Positions 1-8,227 of a DNA stretch of 64,000 nucleotides are shown piece by piece (within the stretch, counting starts at the first letter, position 1; each line of letters begins with the position of its first letter). The stretch comes from Snuella sedimenti (GTDB lineage Bacteria; Bacteroidota; Bacteroidia; Flavobacteriales; Flavobacteriaceae), in assembly GCF_016428595.1 (NCBI RefSeq), contig NZ_JAELVQ010000005.1, positions 1-64,000 on the forward strand. Direction: 5' to 3'. The position numbers and the translations under genes are program-made. The notes under the pieces were generated by a model that was given only the letters and a program-made list of their open reading frames with translations, was not told the DNA's origin and made no database searches.

Positions 1-91
1 AACCTTGGTTTTGACCAAAGTTATTCTGTAAATCAAATCAAAAAATCAAAGAACGTATCGTATATGTTGTATTTACTGCATTTTTAGAGAA

Positions 92-727
92 TTAAACTTT
101 AACAAACGCATCACTACTAACAGAACTACAATAATCAAAGTTGGATTGAGCTTCTGATGCTTTTAAGTGTTTCAATCCGTTTTGGTAAAAATCGATATTA
201 ACTTTCTCTGGGTTGGAAATTTGTGAAGGATAGAAATTAGAAAATGACTGTTCAGCATTATTTCCTAGAATCAGCTCATCACCCTCAACAATTAAATATT
301 CGCCACCTCTATCTACAAAAACCAACATACTGGTGGACAAATAACTTAAGTCGATTTTAGACAGATATTCTTTAACTTCTTTAACAGTCGAATAATTATG
401 CATTATGGATGGTAAAAGTTCCGTAACGGGAACTTTGATTTTATCCTTGGTATTCTTAATTTCTAGAAATGGCATAGCGAAACCGTCAAAGACCAATCCC
501 GCTTCGTTAATGGCTCCTTGTGGGAACCCATTTTCAAATCCAACATTCATAACACCATATGGGTTGTTACCTTTAGGGACAAACCAAATTTGAGTATTAG
601 CACTAAACCAATCTTCATTATTTCCAACTATTGTTTTTCCGTTTCTTGTTATTTTGTACATGCTACACGCTAAAGTGGAATGTGGTACAAGTAGGATTGC
701 GGCAATTAGTATTGATAAATATCTCAT
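92..727 (-). CDS. Ntn-type linear amide C-N hydrolase, probably 3'-truncated
   Basis: Resembles the choloylglycine hydrolase/penicillin acylase-like Ntn hydrolases, which hydrolyse linear amide bonds. A signal peptide (residues 1-20) ends directly before Cys21, which would become the N-terminal nucleophile, followed by GNNEDW at 35-40, the usual Asn/Asp-rich strand of the family. At 211 aa it is much shorter than family members I know (about 330-370 aa). The last residues after FDYCSS do not look like the family. In the same frame after the stop, the sequence reads on through another stop with family-like residues (YTIRSLIF), suggesting decay. Repeat R1 lies 24 nt upstream of the start. Family assignment is fairly safe; activity is doubtful. 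Confidence 0.62.
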   Translation of the reverse strand: MRYLSILIAAILLVPHSTLACSMYKITRNGKTIVGNNEDWFSANTQIWFVPKGNNPYGVMNVGFENGFPQGAINEAGLVFDGFAMPFLEIKNTKDKIKVPVTELLPSIMHNYSTVKEVKEYLSKIDLSYLSTSMLVFVDRGGEYLIVEGDELILGNNAEQSFSNFYPSQISNPEKVNIDFYQNGLKHLKASEAQSNFDYCSSVSSDAFVKV

Positions 728-750
728 TTTTTAATCTTTATCTATTCAAG

Positions 751-860
751 ATTTAAAGATAGTTCCTACAGTGCAATTGAGAAAGCAAAGCCTTACCTTT
801 ATTAAAAAATATTTTAAAAACGTGGTGGATTTTGGTGGTGGGTTTTTGCATTAAAATGCA
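751..860. repeat. Repeat R1 (divergent copy of R2/R3)
   Basis: Shares its start (AAAGATAGTTCCTACAGTGCAATT, compare AAAGATAACTCCTACGTTGC in R2) and its end (GGTGGTGGGTTTTTGCA followed by AAATGCA) with R2 at 8751 and R3 at 16151; the middle is diverged. It sits between a minus-strand gene start at 727 and the tRNA-Ala at 952, the same arrangement as R3 and the tRNA fragment. Possible roles are integrase arm sites or a cassette promoter. Confidence 0.6.
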
Positions 861-951
861 TATATTTGCGCAGTTTTTCAGGTTAATGGTAACATAGCAT
901 AAAAGCTATAACCGTTTGTAAAGGCTTGCAAACACTATAAATAAAGGCAAA

Positions 952-1025
952 GGGGATGTAGCTCAGTTGGCTAGAGCGCTTGACTGGCAGTCAAGAGGTC
1001 GGCGGTTCGAGTCCGCTCTTCTCCA
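952..1025 (+). tRNA. tRNA-Ala (anticodon GGC)
   Basis: A full cloverleaf can be folded: acceptor 952-958/1018-1024, D arm 961-977, anticodon stem 979-983/991-995 with loop CTGGCAG (anticodon GGC at 986-988), variable AGGTC, T arm 1001-1017 with TTCGAGT loop, discriminator A1025, no encoded CCA. The G3:U70 wobble pair, the alanine identity element, is present. A T6-T67 mismatch sits in the acceptor stem. Its 3' half (984-1025) is duplicated at 16391-16432, marking it as the attachment site of the island that follows. Confidence 0.93.
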
Positions 1026-1037
1026 CTAGTATTAATA

Positions 1038-1069
1038 AGCCTTAGCAGATGCTAGGGCTTTTTTGTTTT
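1038..1069 (+). terminator. Rho-independent terminator after tRNA-Ala
   Basis: A 9-bp stem (1038-1046 with 1051-1059, one G:T pair, 4-nt loop) is followed by a run of T from 1059. It lies 12 nt past the tRNA 3' end and would end its transcript. Confidence 0.75.
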
Positions 1070-1072
1070 TTA

Positions 1073-1098
1073 TGGTGGTGGGGTGTTGTGGTGGGTTT
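1073..1098. repeat. Paired TGGTGGG motif, left inner end of the island
   Basis: Two GTGGTGGG-like words about 15 nt apart, similar to the pairs inside R1, R2 and R3. It sits just inside the intact tRNA end of the island, so with R3 at the other end it is placed like integrase arm-binding sites flanking an attachment core. This role is inferred. Confidence 0.45.
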
Positions 1099-1973
1099 TA
1101 TTCTATATGATACCATTGATAATCGTTACCGTTCCAAAATAGAATTCCGCCACCATGAGATTCTTCAACACTCATAGATATTCCGTTTCCAATTAATTTA
1201 AAATTTTGAGTTTGGTCTGGTCCAAGTATATCTCCAGTTTCCTTATCAACTAAATCTGGCGCAACAATTTCGCCTTTTGGTATAATTTCAAGAACCTCAA
1301 TCCAATTCAAGTTTGTCATTCCATGAACTTCTTTTCCAGCACCATAAATAAAAGTTTCCTGAAATGCTAAATTATGTATTATTAATACTCCTTTTTCGTT
1401 TGTCTTCTTGTTATTTACTAATGAGAAAAAATCTACTACATCGTCCCCATTGAAATCACCCTTCAAACTTTTATTAATTATTAGTTCCAGTGAATCTGGA
1501 ATTTTATTTAGGTCTATAAATTCAAATGTATTTGGTTTGTTGAGCTGTAAATTTTCAAGTTCTTGAGTATTCAAGAATTTATACAAATTAGGAAACTCTA
1601 CATTTAAATTCCTGTCTGGTTCGTATCCATATTCTAATCCAGCATTCAAAAGTCCTTCTAAATTATTTTTTTGTTTTGTGTTTAATTTGGATGTCATTTT
1701 TATAAAATTATCCTCTCCAATTTTATAAACAATTTCAGAAGTGATGATTCCTAAATCATAACAACCAGCTCCACCACCACACCAAAACTCGGTTAGCTCT
1801 TCAAGAGCTTTCGAATCTTTTTTAATTATTCGAGCTATTAAATCAGTTAGTTCTTTGTTTTGTTTTAGTGATTGGTTTGTATAAAGTGTATGTCCAATCT
1901 CAATTCCTTCAATTTGATTTTGTTTACAGCTCCAAATTGTAAACAATAGCAGAAAGTAAATCGGGTATTTCAT
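1098..1973 (-). CDS. Hypothetical lipoprotein with a calcium-loop-like motif
   Basis: 291 aa. The N-terminus is a short hydrophobic signal ending in TIWSC, a plausible lipobox with Cys16, so probably a membrane-anchored lipoprotein. Around residues 193-202 it has GDFNGDDVVDF, the Asp/Asn-rich loop seen in FG-GAP/VCBS and dockerin-like calcium sites. The tail (GGGILFWNGNDYQWYHIE) resembles the ends of other uncharacterised Bacteroidota secreted proteins. No enzyme family recognised. First gene inside the tRNA end of the island; its stop codon abuts the TGGTGGG repeat. Confidence 0.7.
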   Translation of the reverse strand: MKYPIYFLLLFTIWSCKQNQIEGIEIGHTLYTNQSLKQNKELTDLIARIIKKDSKALEELTEFWCGGGAGCYDLGIITSEIVYKIGEDNFIKMTSKLNTKQKNNLEGLLNAGLEYGYEPDRNLNVEFPNLYKFLNTQELENLQLNKPNTFEFIDLNKIPDSLELIINKSLKGDFNGDDVVDFFSLVNNKKTNEKGVLIIHNLAFQETFIYGAGKEVHGMTNLNWIEVLEIIPKGEIVAPDLVDKETGDILGPDQTQNFKLIGNGISMSVEESHGGGILFWNGNDYQWYHIE

Positions 1974-2003
1974 TATTTTAAAATTATATAATGTCTAATC
2001 CTT

Positions 2004-2579
2004 TTATTTTATCCCAATGATATCATCTCGAACTTCTTTTCTCCATTTTTTACCGAATTTTTTGTCTAAATATTCTGCAATGACAGCATTGTATTTTTTT
2101 AATGATTTATTTGAAATAGCTTCACAGCCAAATTCGTAAAATGAAACACCATACTTTAGAGTGAAGTTCTTGTCTGAACTATAAATTACAGGAGCAATAC
2201 CGCCAGATAACAAAAATTGAACTTTTCCTTTTTTGATGTCTTCTAAAGCTGTTTTAGCATTAACATTAGGAAATAGACTTAAAGTAATTGAAAGTTCTTC
2301 AAAGTTCGTCTCTTTAACTGAAAAGATTAACTCCTGAGCTTTATATCCAAGCGCAGAAACTTCAATTTTTAATTCAAGTGGAGAAGTTTCAGAAGTATAT
2401 TGAAATTTAAAAACACCTTTTTCATTTGTTATTGAACCCTGAGAACCAATCATGACAAATGCCTCGGGGACGACTCCTTCTTCAGAAAGTACTTTTCCTG
2501 CAACTCTTATAGTGTTTTGCCCAAAGGTGAAATTACATAAGGTTAAGAAGATTAAAATCAATGATGCTCTAATGTACAC
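2004..2579 (-). CDS. Secreted protein with carboxypeptidase-regulatory-like domain
   Basis: 191 aa. Signal peptide 1-20, then a beta-sandwich domain (about 23-110; RVAGKVLSEEGVVPEAFVMI... NEKGVFKF) of the CarboxypepD_reg-like type common at the N-termini of Bacteroidota surface proteins. The C-terminal part has the pattern YNAVIAEYLDKKFGKKWRKEV followed by R-DDIIG, which I know from other uncharacterised Bacteroidota proteins. There is no TonB barrel, so it is a stand-alone envelope protein. Function unknown. A copy of the short island element lies immediately upstream of the start. Confidence 0.7.
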   Translation of the reverse strand: MYIRASLILIFLTLCNFTFGQNTIRVAGKVLSEEGVVPEAFVMIGSQGSITNEKGVFKFQYTSETSPLELKIEVSALGYKAQELIFSVKETNFEELSITLSLFPNVNAKTALEDIKKGKVQFLLSGGIAPVIYSSDKNFTLKYGVSFYEFGCEAISNKSLKKYNAVIAEYLDKKFGKKWRKEVRDDIIGIK

Positions 2580-2580
2580 A

Positions 2581-2608
2581 GTTTTGAAGTATGATTACGG
2601 TTATTTGT
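2581..2608 (-). repeat. Short island element, copy 1
   Basis: On the plus strand it reads TTTTGAAGTATGATTACGGT then TATTTGT, matching the core TGAAATATGGTTACAGGTTAT seen upstream of other island genes. It abuts the start codon of the gene at 2004-2579. Confidence 0.5.
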
Positions 2609-2634
2609 AAGGCCTTTATTTATTGTATACGACC

Positions 2635-3258
2635 TTAATTATTGTAAGGGTCCATTAATCCAACTGGTTTATGTCCCTGTTCTTTTATTAGTTGCTTTTT
2701 GTTAAAGTTACCACTAAATTCATTGGAATAAATAATTAAATTTTCATTGACATACAATTCAAATCTAAATTTCGCTTCTATTTTCCCAGTTAGGCATGGA
2801 GCGTTAAAATCCCAGTATTCATTTGGTTTTATAAAAACAGAGTGATAACTATTTCCGCACCAACTGCTAGGTAGGTATTCTATATCTCTCCATTTATCAT
2901 TATAAAACACTTGCCTTTTTAAGTATAACCTACTGTCTTGTGCTGGTAGCTTAACTATAGAATCGGTTTTGTTTATTACGAAAACTTTAAATCCTTTTAT
3001 ATCTGTAGAAAACTCTGAAATAGAGTCATTTTTTGCAATAATCTGAAACTTCTCGTCAGACGAAAGCCTATTAATTTTGTTATCAATAGTTTTAGGAGAA
3101 TTTTGGTCTTCATAAAACCCCCCGGCAGCTGTTGAATCAGTTTGGCTTGTACCAGCATAGAAATATCCACGTAATTTGAATTTAACATCTAAACAATCTT
3201 GACTAATAATAAGTTGGGAAATAAAAAGCCAAATTGTAGTTATGATTATTTTTTTCAT
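2635..3258 (-). CDS. Hypothetical secreted protein
   Basis: 207 aa. Signal peptide (MKKIIITTIWLFISQLIIS) followed by a soluble, beta-rich domain with Cys at the mature N-terminus region and two later Cys residues (SWCGNSYHS, NAPCLTGK) that could form a disulfide. Residues from about 120 (PSSWCGNSYHSVFIKPNEYW) resemble secreted proteins that report or protect the envelope, but no named family is recognised. Periplasmic or surface location is inferred from the signal peptide only. Confidence 0.65.
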   Translation of the reverse strand: MKKIIITTIWLFISQLIISQDCLDVKFKLRGYFYAGTSQTDSTAAGGFYEDQNSPKTIDNKINRLSSDEKFQIIAKNDSISEFSTDIKGFKVFVINKTDSIVKLPAQDSRLYLKRQVFYNDKWRDIEYLPSSWCGNSYHSVFIKPNEYWDFNAPCLTGKIEAKFRFELYVNENLIIYSNEFSGNFNKKQLIKEQGHKPVGLMDPYNN

Positions 3259-3269
3259 AATTTATAGTT

Positions 3270-3300
3270 TCGTTCTAAAATATAGCAGAGTTCTAGTTAA
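3270..3300 (-). repeat. Short island element, copy 2 (degenerate)
   Basis: Plus strand TTCGTTCTAAAATATAGCAG followed by AGTTCTAGTTAA, aligning with the core TCCTGAAATATGGCTATAGG. It lies 11 nt upstream of the start at 3258. Confidence 0.35.
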
Positions 3301-3344
3301 CGAAAACGAAAATGAGTGAAACATAGTTTCTAGTTAGTAAAATA

Positions 3345-3791
3345 TTATTCAATCCAATCTTCAGTATGTCTGTTTTTATCTAATCCAACAGTTTCAAATT
3401 CGTCTTTTAGCAAAGTTCGAATTACTCCCAACTTTTTTAAAACTTTGTTCATTGTTCCTTTTTTAAACTTTCCAAGAAATACACATTGTTTATTTTTCCA
3501 AATGATTCCAATATGCCCACCTTTTCCACCAAAAAAATCGGATTCAACATAGGCAATTTCTTTATCTCCAACTAATTCAATGGTCTTTTGCTCCATTTTT
3601 TTGTCAAGAAACTCGAATGTTGATATTCCCGCACTAGCTTCATCATTATTGATTTCATCAAACAATTCTTCAGTCATAGGAATTAAAGAAAAGCCATGTT
3701 TTAAATCTACAATTTGAGCTTCACTGAACCTTTCTAAAATGGAGTTTAAGTTTTCGGTTTTTCCTAAATATGCCTTTAAAGTGTATCCCAT
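3345..3791 (-). CDS. Conserved hypothetical protein (GYTLKAYLG family)
   Basis: 148 aa, cytosolic, no signal or membrane segment. The start MGYTLKAYLG, the central AYVESDFFGGKGGHIG at about 100-115, NKVLKKLGV and the ending VGLDKNRHTEDW match a compact family I have met in many phyla, always without assigned function. Its size, scattered distribution and company of other orphan genes are what one expects of an immunity protein, but this is only an inference. Ends 2 nt before the next gene's start region (3793-4758 lies upstream in transcription), so the two are probably cotranscribed. Confidence 0.75.
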   Translation of the reverse strand: MGYTLKAYLGKTENLNSILERFSEAQIVDLKHGFSLIPMTEELFDEINNDEASAGISTFEFLDKKMEQKTIELVGDKEIAYVESDFFGGKGGHIGIIWKNKQCVFLGKFKKGTMNKVLKKLGVIRTLLKDEFETVGLDKNRHTEDWIE

Positions 3792-3792
3792 T

Positions 3793-4758
3793 TTATTTTA
3801 AATAATCCGCAATTAGAAAAGGTAATATAGCGAATGAAAAAAACAGAATCATTGTATAGATTAAATCTGCAATTTTCCCATGCTTATCTACTTCGGGTTC
3901 TCTATTAAAAATTAATTTATAAATTCTTCTAGTTGGGTATTGAACAATTAATAGCGTTAGCGGATATAAAAAATTACCAGCTGTCATATTGGAGAAATAT
4001 GACGAATAATGGTGTTCTAGAAATAAACCGTAATAGTAAAATCCTAATGCAATTAAAAAACTTTTGAGGTAGAAGGAATTATGCCTTAACATTTCATAAT
4101 CCATAAAAAACCAAAGACCAACTCCCATACCTGTAAATAATGTTGTTTTTTGAAAAACTTCAACATCAACTTTTAAGTGTGGAACTATGAGATTTAGAAA
4201 CAAAACGATTATAAAAATAATGAAGATGATATTAAATCGCTTTTTGATACTATCAACAGAATCTTCCTCTCTTTTTTTTCTTTTATGTAGGGACGCTTTT
4301 AAGGTTTCTGGGTTTTCAAGCTTTTCGATATTATGTGAAGAAAAAGTTATATCACCAGTCATCTCTTTTATTTTGCCACCAAAATCAATTTTAAAATGCC
4401 TGTTATCTTTTGTAACAGCATAGACATTGTCATATTCAGTATCTGATTTTGGAATGTAAATTAACAATTCTTGATTGTCTAATTGTTTATCGAGTTCCCT
4501 AGCTTTTGTATATCCTTTTATATCAACATTATAATTTATGTTTTCCGGATAATCCATATAATTAACCAAATAAAAAAATCTATTGTTATCCAGTCTATCG
4601 TCTGCTTTTATGATGTGATTCCCACGACCATTTTTGTATAATTCAAATTGAAGATTGTTTGAAAAATTTTCCGAATATAAATCAATCCATTGCTGTAATG
4701 CCTTTTTTATATTAATATAGGAACCACCCTTAATTATTATTAGATTATTATAAGTCAT
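3793..4758 (-). CDS. Hypothetical membrane protein with cytosolic N-domain
   Basis: 321 aa. About 165 residues of soluble alpha/beta domain (IIIKGGSYINIKKALQQW..., repeated acidic residues) precede a basic linker (HKRKKREEDS) and about five hydrophobic segments (roughly 175-195, 204-218, 230-247, 262-275 and 298-318). No known family recognised. The stop is 1 nt from the start of the 148-aa gene downstream, so these two probably form a pair in one transcript. Confidence 0.65.
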   Translation of the reverse strand: MTYNNLIIIKGGSYINIKKALQQWIDLYSENFSNNLQFELYKNGRGNHIIKADDRLDNNRFFYLVNYMDYPENINYNVDIKGYTKARELDKQLDNQELLIYIPKSDTEYDNVYAVTKDNRHFKIDFGGKIKEMTGDITFSSHNIEKLENPETLKASLHKRKKREEDSVDSIKKRFNIIFIIFIIVLFLNLIVPHLKVDVEVFQKTTLFTGMGVGLWFFMDYEMLRHNSFYLKSFLIALGFYYYGLFLEHHYSSYFSNMTAGNFLYPLTLLIVQYPTRRIYKLIFNREPEVDKHGKIADLIYTMILFFSFAILPFLIADYLK

Positions 4759-4861
4759 TCTTCATGTGATATACAATGTGTTTGTATATGGATAATATGT
4801 TTTTGTTACAACTGATTAAATATTATCATGTTTAGGATTTATTTGAAGTTGGGTGTTATCT

Positions 4862-5830
4862 TTACAATAACTCTACCAATTTATCTGATAATTCATTTAC
4901 AATTTCTTCGTTGAGGATGGCATGGTTGAAAATCTTTTCATAAGCATTTTGAGTTTCTAAATCTTGAAATGTAATCACTTCATTTTCATATTGCCACTTA
5001 CCATTTTCTTTTTCTAAAAGTTCAAGGATACTTTTCATTCCTTTCCCATAATCTATATGACCATTTATATACTTAATAAAAATAGGTTTTTGGATTGAGT
5101 CTTTATTTGTCATACCTTTTAAAAAACCCTTATATGCTTTGTTATCCTTGTCAATATTTTTTGTTTTGTGTTTTAGGAATTCGACTCTATTTATTATAAA
5201 GGATTTAAAATACTCAGACTCATCAATATATTTCTGAATAACATTTTTTTGAAATTTAAATTCTTCCATTTCATTCAGCAAAGAAAAGTCTAAAATACGA
5301 GGTTCTGCAAATGCATTATATGCACTATTCCATTGAACATTTACGCTATCGGATTTTTTAAAATATTCTTTTAAAGCTAAATATACTTTTCTTTCTTCTC
5401 CAACACTAGTTTTAAGCAAGCCATCAATAGAATTTTTTATACCATTAGATAATTCGGAGTAATTTGCATCAGTTGAATCGGGATTAGCCAATGTCCTTTC
5501 TTTGTATTTTGAAACGGCTTTCTGCATGTCTTCCATTGGTTTCTTGCGTTCATTTATAACTTGTCCAAATTCACTTATTGAACCAAGAAGCATTAATGCT
5601 AAAACAATATTAAATGTAGTTGTGCCACCATATTCTTTTTTTCCTTTGATAAACCACACTAGTAAAGCAATAAGAGCAGGGAAAATGATTGCACCTATTA
5701 TTGAACCAAAGCTAAGACCAAATGTGTAAGCATCAAACCCATAAATTCTGATATTTAGGAAGATTATAATCAGACTTACTATTATAGAAAAAACAATATT
5801 TGACTTTGACAGTTTAAAAGGATGCTTCAT
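4862..5830 (-). CDS. Hypothetical membrane protein
   Basis: 322 aa. Two hydrophobic segments near 12-30 and 38-62 and a third near 72-85, then about 230 residues of charged, mostly helical sequence likely to face one side of the membrane. It contains no motif I can name. Downstream, 100 nt of AT-rich sequence without a gene separates it from 3793-4758. Confidence 0.6.
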   Translation of the reverse strand: MKHPFKLSKSNIVFSIIVSLIIIFLNIRIYGFDAYTFGLSFGSIIGAIIFPALIALLVWFIKGKKEYGGTTTFNIVLALMLLGSISEFGQVINERKKPMEDMQKAVSKYKERTLANPDSTDANYSELSNGIKNSIDGLLKTSVGEERKVYLALKEYFKKSDSVNVQWNSAYNAFAEPRILDFSLLNEMEEFKFQKNVIQKYIDESEYFKSFIINRVEFLKHKTKNIDKDNKAYKGFLKGMTNKDSIQKPIFIKYINGHIDYGKGMKSILELLEKENGKWQYENEVITFQDLETQNAYEKIFNHAILNEEIVNELSDKLVELL

Positions 5831-5867
5831 TAATTTATAAGATTTTGTTTAAATGTAACACATTGTT

Positions 5868-6275
5868 TTATTTCCAGAATTGCCACCATTTTTTTTCATT
5901 ACTCGAACTTTCGTTTTCAAATGGGTTTCCAAACGGGTCATTAAGATATTCTTCATCATATTTTTCTCCCTCTTCTCCTATGACTTCAGCATTTAAGTTT
6001 TGAGCAATTGAAATCATTTTTTCAATAATCCAATGTTCAGGACTCTTAACGGTTATCTCTCCATATTTTTCTGAGAAGGTAAAAGGAATCTCTCCTTTGT
6101 CTGATTTCCAGAGCCCACCTGGGGTAGCAATGGTCAACACTTCATTGTCTCCAAGGTCAGCAGATATCTCTTCTATTCGCTCAAATTCAGGGTCAGATTC
6201 CATATAATCTATCCACTCTTGTTTGCTAATTTTATTATTTTCTTCTTCTTTTTGAATATTTAATTCGTATCCCAT
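5868..6275 (-). CDS. Conserved hypothetical protein with WW-F tail
   Basis: 135 aa, soluble and strongly acidic. Starts MGYELNIQKE with SKQEWIDYMESDPEF at 17-32, which matches a widespread uncharacterised family starting GYEIHI... and having an EEW..Y...DPE motif. It has MISIAQNLNAEVIGEEGEKY at about 87-106 and ends in KKWWQFWK after an acidic/Asn-Ser linker. The family is found singly in many Gram-negatives, often in variable loci. Function unknown; an immunity or accessory role is a guess. Confidence 0.72.
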   Translation of the reverse strand: MGYELNIQKEEENNKISKQEWIDYMESDPEFERIEEISADLGDNEVLTIATPGGLWKSDKGEIPFTFSEKYGEITVKSPEHWIIEKMISIAQNLNAEVIGEEGEKYDEEYLNDPFGNPFENESSSNEKKWWQFWK

Positions 6276-6334
6276 TTTATTAAATGTTTGCTAGCGGTTA
6301 TGAATATCAAACTAATTTAAAATTATTAGCTTAT

Positions 6335-6949
6335 TTATTTACAATCAGATTGGACTATTTTATTTTTCCATTGAATCCAGTATTCTTGCAATCCTTCAGG
6401 TGTGATTTTTAAATCACTTATGTCTAAAGACTGTCCTTTCATCAAAGCTTTACTTAATTCAGCTTTCCTTTTGGATAAAGAAGGTATATGATTCCATCCA
6501 CCAACATGGTCAAACGACGTATAGGCATCACATCTTTCTTTAACAGCTATAAATGGTATTGATAATCTGTAAGTGACATTACCTGAACCCATGCCTTCGG
6601 TAGCCATTATGATTTTTGAAAAATCAACTTTAGAGTATTCACCTTTCTTATAAAGTTCTTTCAATTTATCACCAACAGCACCAGACATTTTATTCGAAAA
6701 CTGATGAGCTATATCTGACCCATTTATAAATTCAGGTCCTTTATAAAATCCTTCACAACCACTATTGGAGCAAATTATTTCGGTTTTGTCTTTGGATTGA
6801 GTATTCTTTATGTTTTCAGGGTCATTATAATTAAGAGTGTCTCCGCTAAATGTTGTTGAACCAGATTCTATTTTTGGAGACATGTAAGAAATTAAGAAAC
6901 CTACTATGAAAATAGTAGCAATTTTAAATATTACAGATTTCAATTTCAT
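6335..6949 (-). CDS. Conserved hypothetical, membrane-anchored extracytoplasmic protein
   Basis: 204 aa. A single N-terminal hydrophobic segment (8-24) anchors a soluble domain containing four Cys (two in ICSNSGCEG, one in ERCDAY, one at the last Cys-Lys) that could make two disulfides. Conserved-looking blocks: YKGPEFINGSDIAHQFSN, IMATEGMGSGNVTYRLSIPF and SFDHVGGWNHIPSL. I have seen this arrangement in other Bacteroidota proteins without function. It lies 7 nt downstream of the 100-aa membrane gene 6957-7259 and is probably cotranscribed with it. Confidence 0.7.
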   Translation of the reverse strand: MKLKSVIFKIATIFIVGFLISYMSPKIESGSTTFSGDTLNYNDPENIKNTQSKDKTEIICSNSGCEGFYKGPEFINGSDIAHQFSNKMSGAVGDKLKELYKKGEYSKVDFSKIIMATEGMGSGNVTYRLSIPFIAVKERCDAYTSFDHVGGWNHIPSLSKRKAELSKALMKGQSLDISDLKITPEGLQEYWIQWKNKIVQSDCK

Positions 6950-6956
6950 ATTGATT

Positions 6957-7259
6957 TTATTTTAATTCTTTTTCCTTTTCTAAGTCTAAAGTGTCTTTGA
7001 GAACTCTTGATTTCTTCCTTATTCTATAAATAACAGATAAAACCATTGCTAATCCCGCAATTATCATTACACCACCATTGCTGACAGTTGGTTGTAAATA
7101 TCTGGCATTAATACCTATAGAAGGCTCAAGAAAGAAAAACCTGTAAATTCCTGCAAATAGTAATACGACACCAATTAGAGATAGTAACCAATTGAGTAGA
7201 ATATATTCTTTTAGAATTTCCTTTTTTAGCTTTCTATTTTTTGACAAATTCCTTTTCAT
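6957..7259 (-). CDS. Small two-pass membrane protein
   Basis: 100 aa. Very basic N-terminus (MKRNLSKNRKLKKEI), transmembrane segments at about 22-42 and 60-80, then a charged tail. Family unknown. Separated by 7 nt from the start of 6335-6949 downstream, so the two may work together in the inner membrane. Confidence 0.6.
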   Translation of the reverse strand: MKRNLSKNRKLKKEILKEYILLNWLLSLIGVVLLFAGIYRFFFLEPSIGINARYLQPTVSNGGVMIIAGLAMVLSVIYRIRKKSRVLKDTLDLEKEKELK

Positions 7260-7287
7260 GGTAAATAAACTCTAAGAACTGATGGCT

Positions 7288-7848
7288 TTATTGATTTGAT
7301 ACAGCTTGTTTTCTCCGTCCTAGTAATTCAAAGACACCTAACAATATAAACGCTAAGATAAAGCCTTGTAAATACATTATTTGAATTCCTATGGGTATTG
7401 TCCAATCAATGTTTGATTCATCTGGCACATAATCTCTATGATAACTTGTTAGCGTTATTACAAATAGTTCAAAGTACCAACCAATTTTCATAAAGAATGC
7501 AACGACTAGTAAATAGTAAGGTTTCGATGCTAACCTTTTAAAAAATAACGAAAGCGGAAACAATGTTGAACATAGTAACATTAACCAATAAGCCCATTTG
7601 TATGGTCCAGTTGCTCTATCATAAGTAGAAGCATGTTCATCAGGACCTATTGTAATACTTGTTAGAAAGTGTAATAATGCAATAATAGTATAGGAAATAA
7701 TAATCCATCTAATTAAACTAAAAACCCCATTGGTTTTAAATCTATTTTTAAAAATGAATCTGATTACAATTAACGTCAAAATCATTGGAAATAAACAAGA
7801 AATTAAATTCACGTCTATAAATTTTAAAATCTCGTGGAACATTTTCAT
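7288..7848 (-). CDS. Hypothetical five-pass membrane protein
   Basis: 186 aa, about five hydrophobic segments (12-30, 43-62, 85-103, 113-135, 153-175). No catalytic motif recognised. 28 nt upstream of the 100-aa membrane gene, in the same direction. The roughly 145 nt on its upstream side (7849-7993) hold no gene that I can support. Confidence 0.6.
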   Translation of the reverse strand: MKMFHEILKFIDVNLISCLFPMILTLIVIRFIFKNRFKTNGVFSLIRWIIISYTIIALLHFLTSITIGPDEHASTYDRATGPYKWAYWLMLLCSTLFPLSLFFKRLASKPYYLLVVAFFMKIGWYFELFVITLTSYHRDYVPDESNIDWTIPIGIQIMYLQGFILAFILLGVFELLGRRKQAVSNQ

Positions 7849-7993
7849 ATGAAATTATATTTTTCTAATCCAAAGTCTTTAATTCGTTTATCATGTTTGC
7901 TCCGAAAAAGCTTAATACAATTCTAACGAATGTTATCTTTAAATACCTCATACTATTAAGTTCGCTTCTTTAGTCACTACTTTTCTCAAATTT

Positions 7994-8227
7994 TTAGTTT
8001 GTCTCATTCTTACTTCTTTTATTTTTAAAATACTGATAAATCCAAAGTAATGTAATTATTGTGATTCCAAAAATGGAAATAATACTTGTAGTCAAATTTT
8101 TTGAGACAACCTGAACATTATAATCTAGAATTGGAATTTCAGTCAAATGTGATTGCCGAATTCCTAAAACAGAAATAGAAGGCTCCGTTTTCATAATAAG
8201 TTGTCCAAACACCATTTTTCTTATCAT
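7994..8227 (-). pseudogene. Possible frameshifted C-terminal part of the YwqK-like gene
   Basis: An open frame overlapping the end of 8139-8702 in another frame. From about codon 20 it encodes a polar stretch followed by one clear transmembrane segment (SIISIFGITIITLLWIYQYF) and a basic tail. It has no convincing start of its own, because its first codons are just the overlapped MORN repeat in the wrong frame. A frameshift between 8139 and 8180 joining it to the upstream gene would give a tail-anchored protein. It could also be non-coding. Confidence 0.35.
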
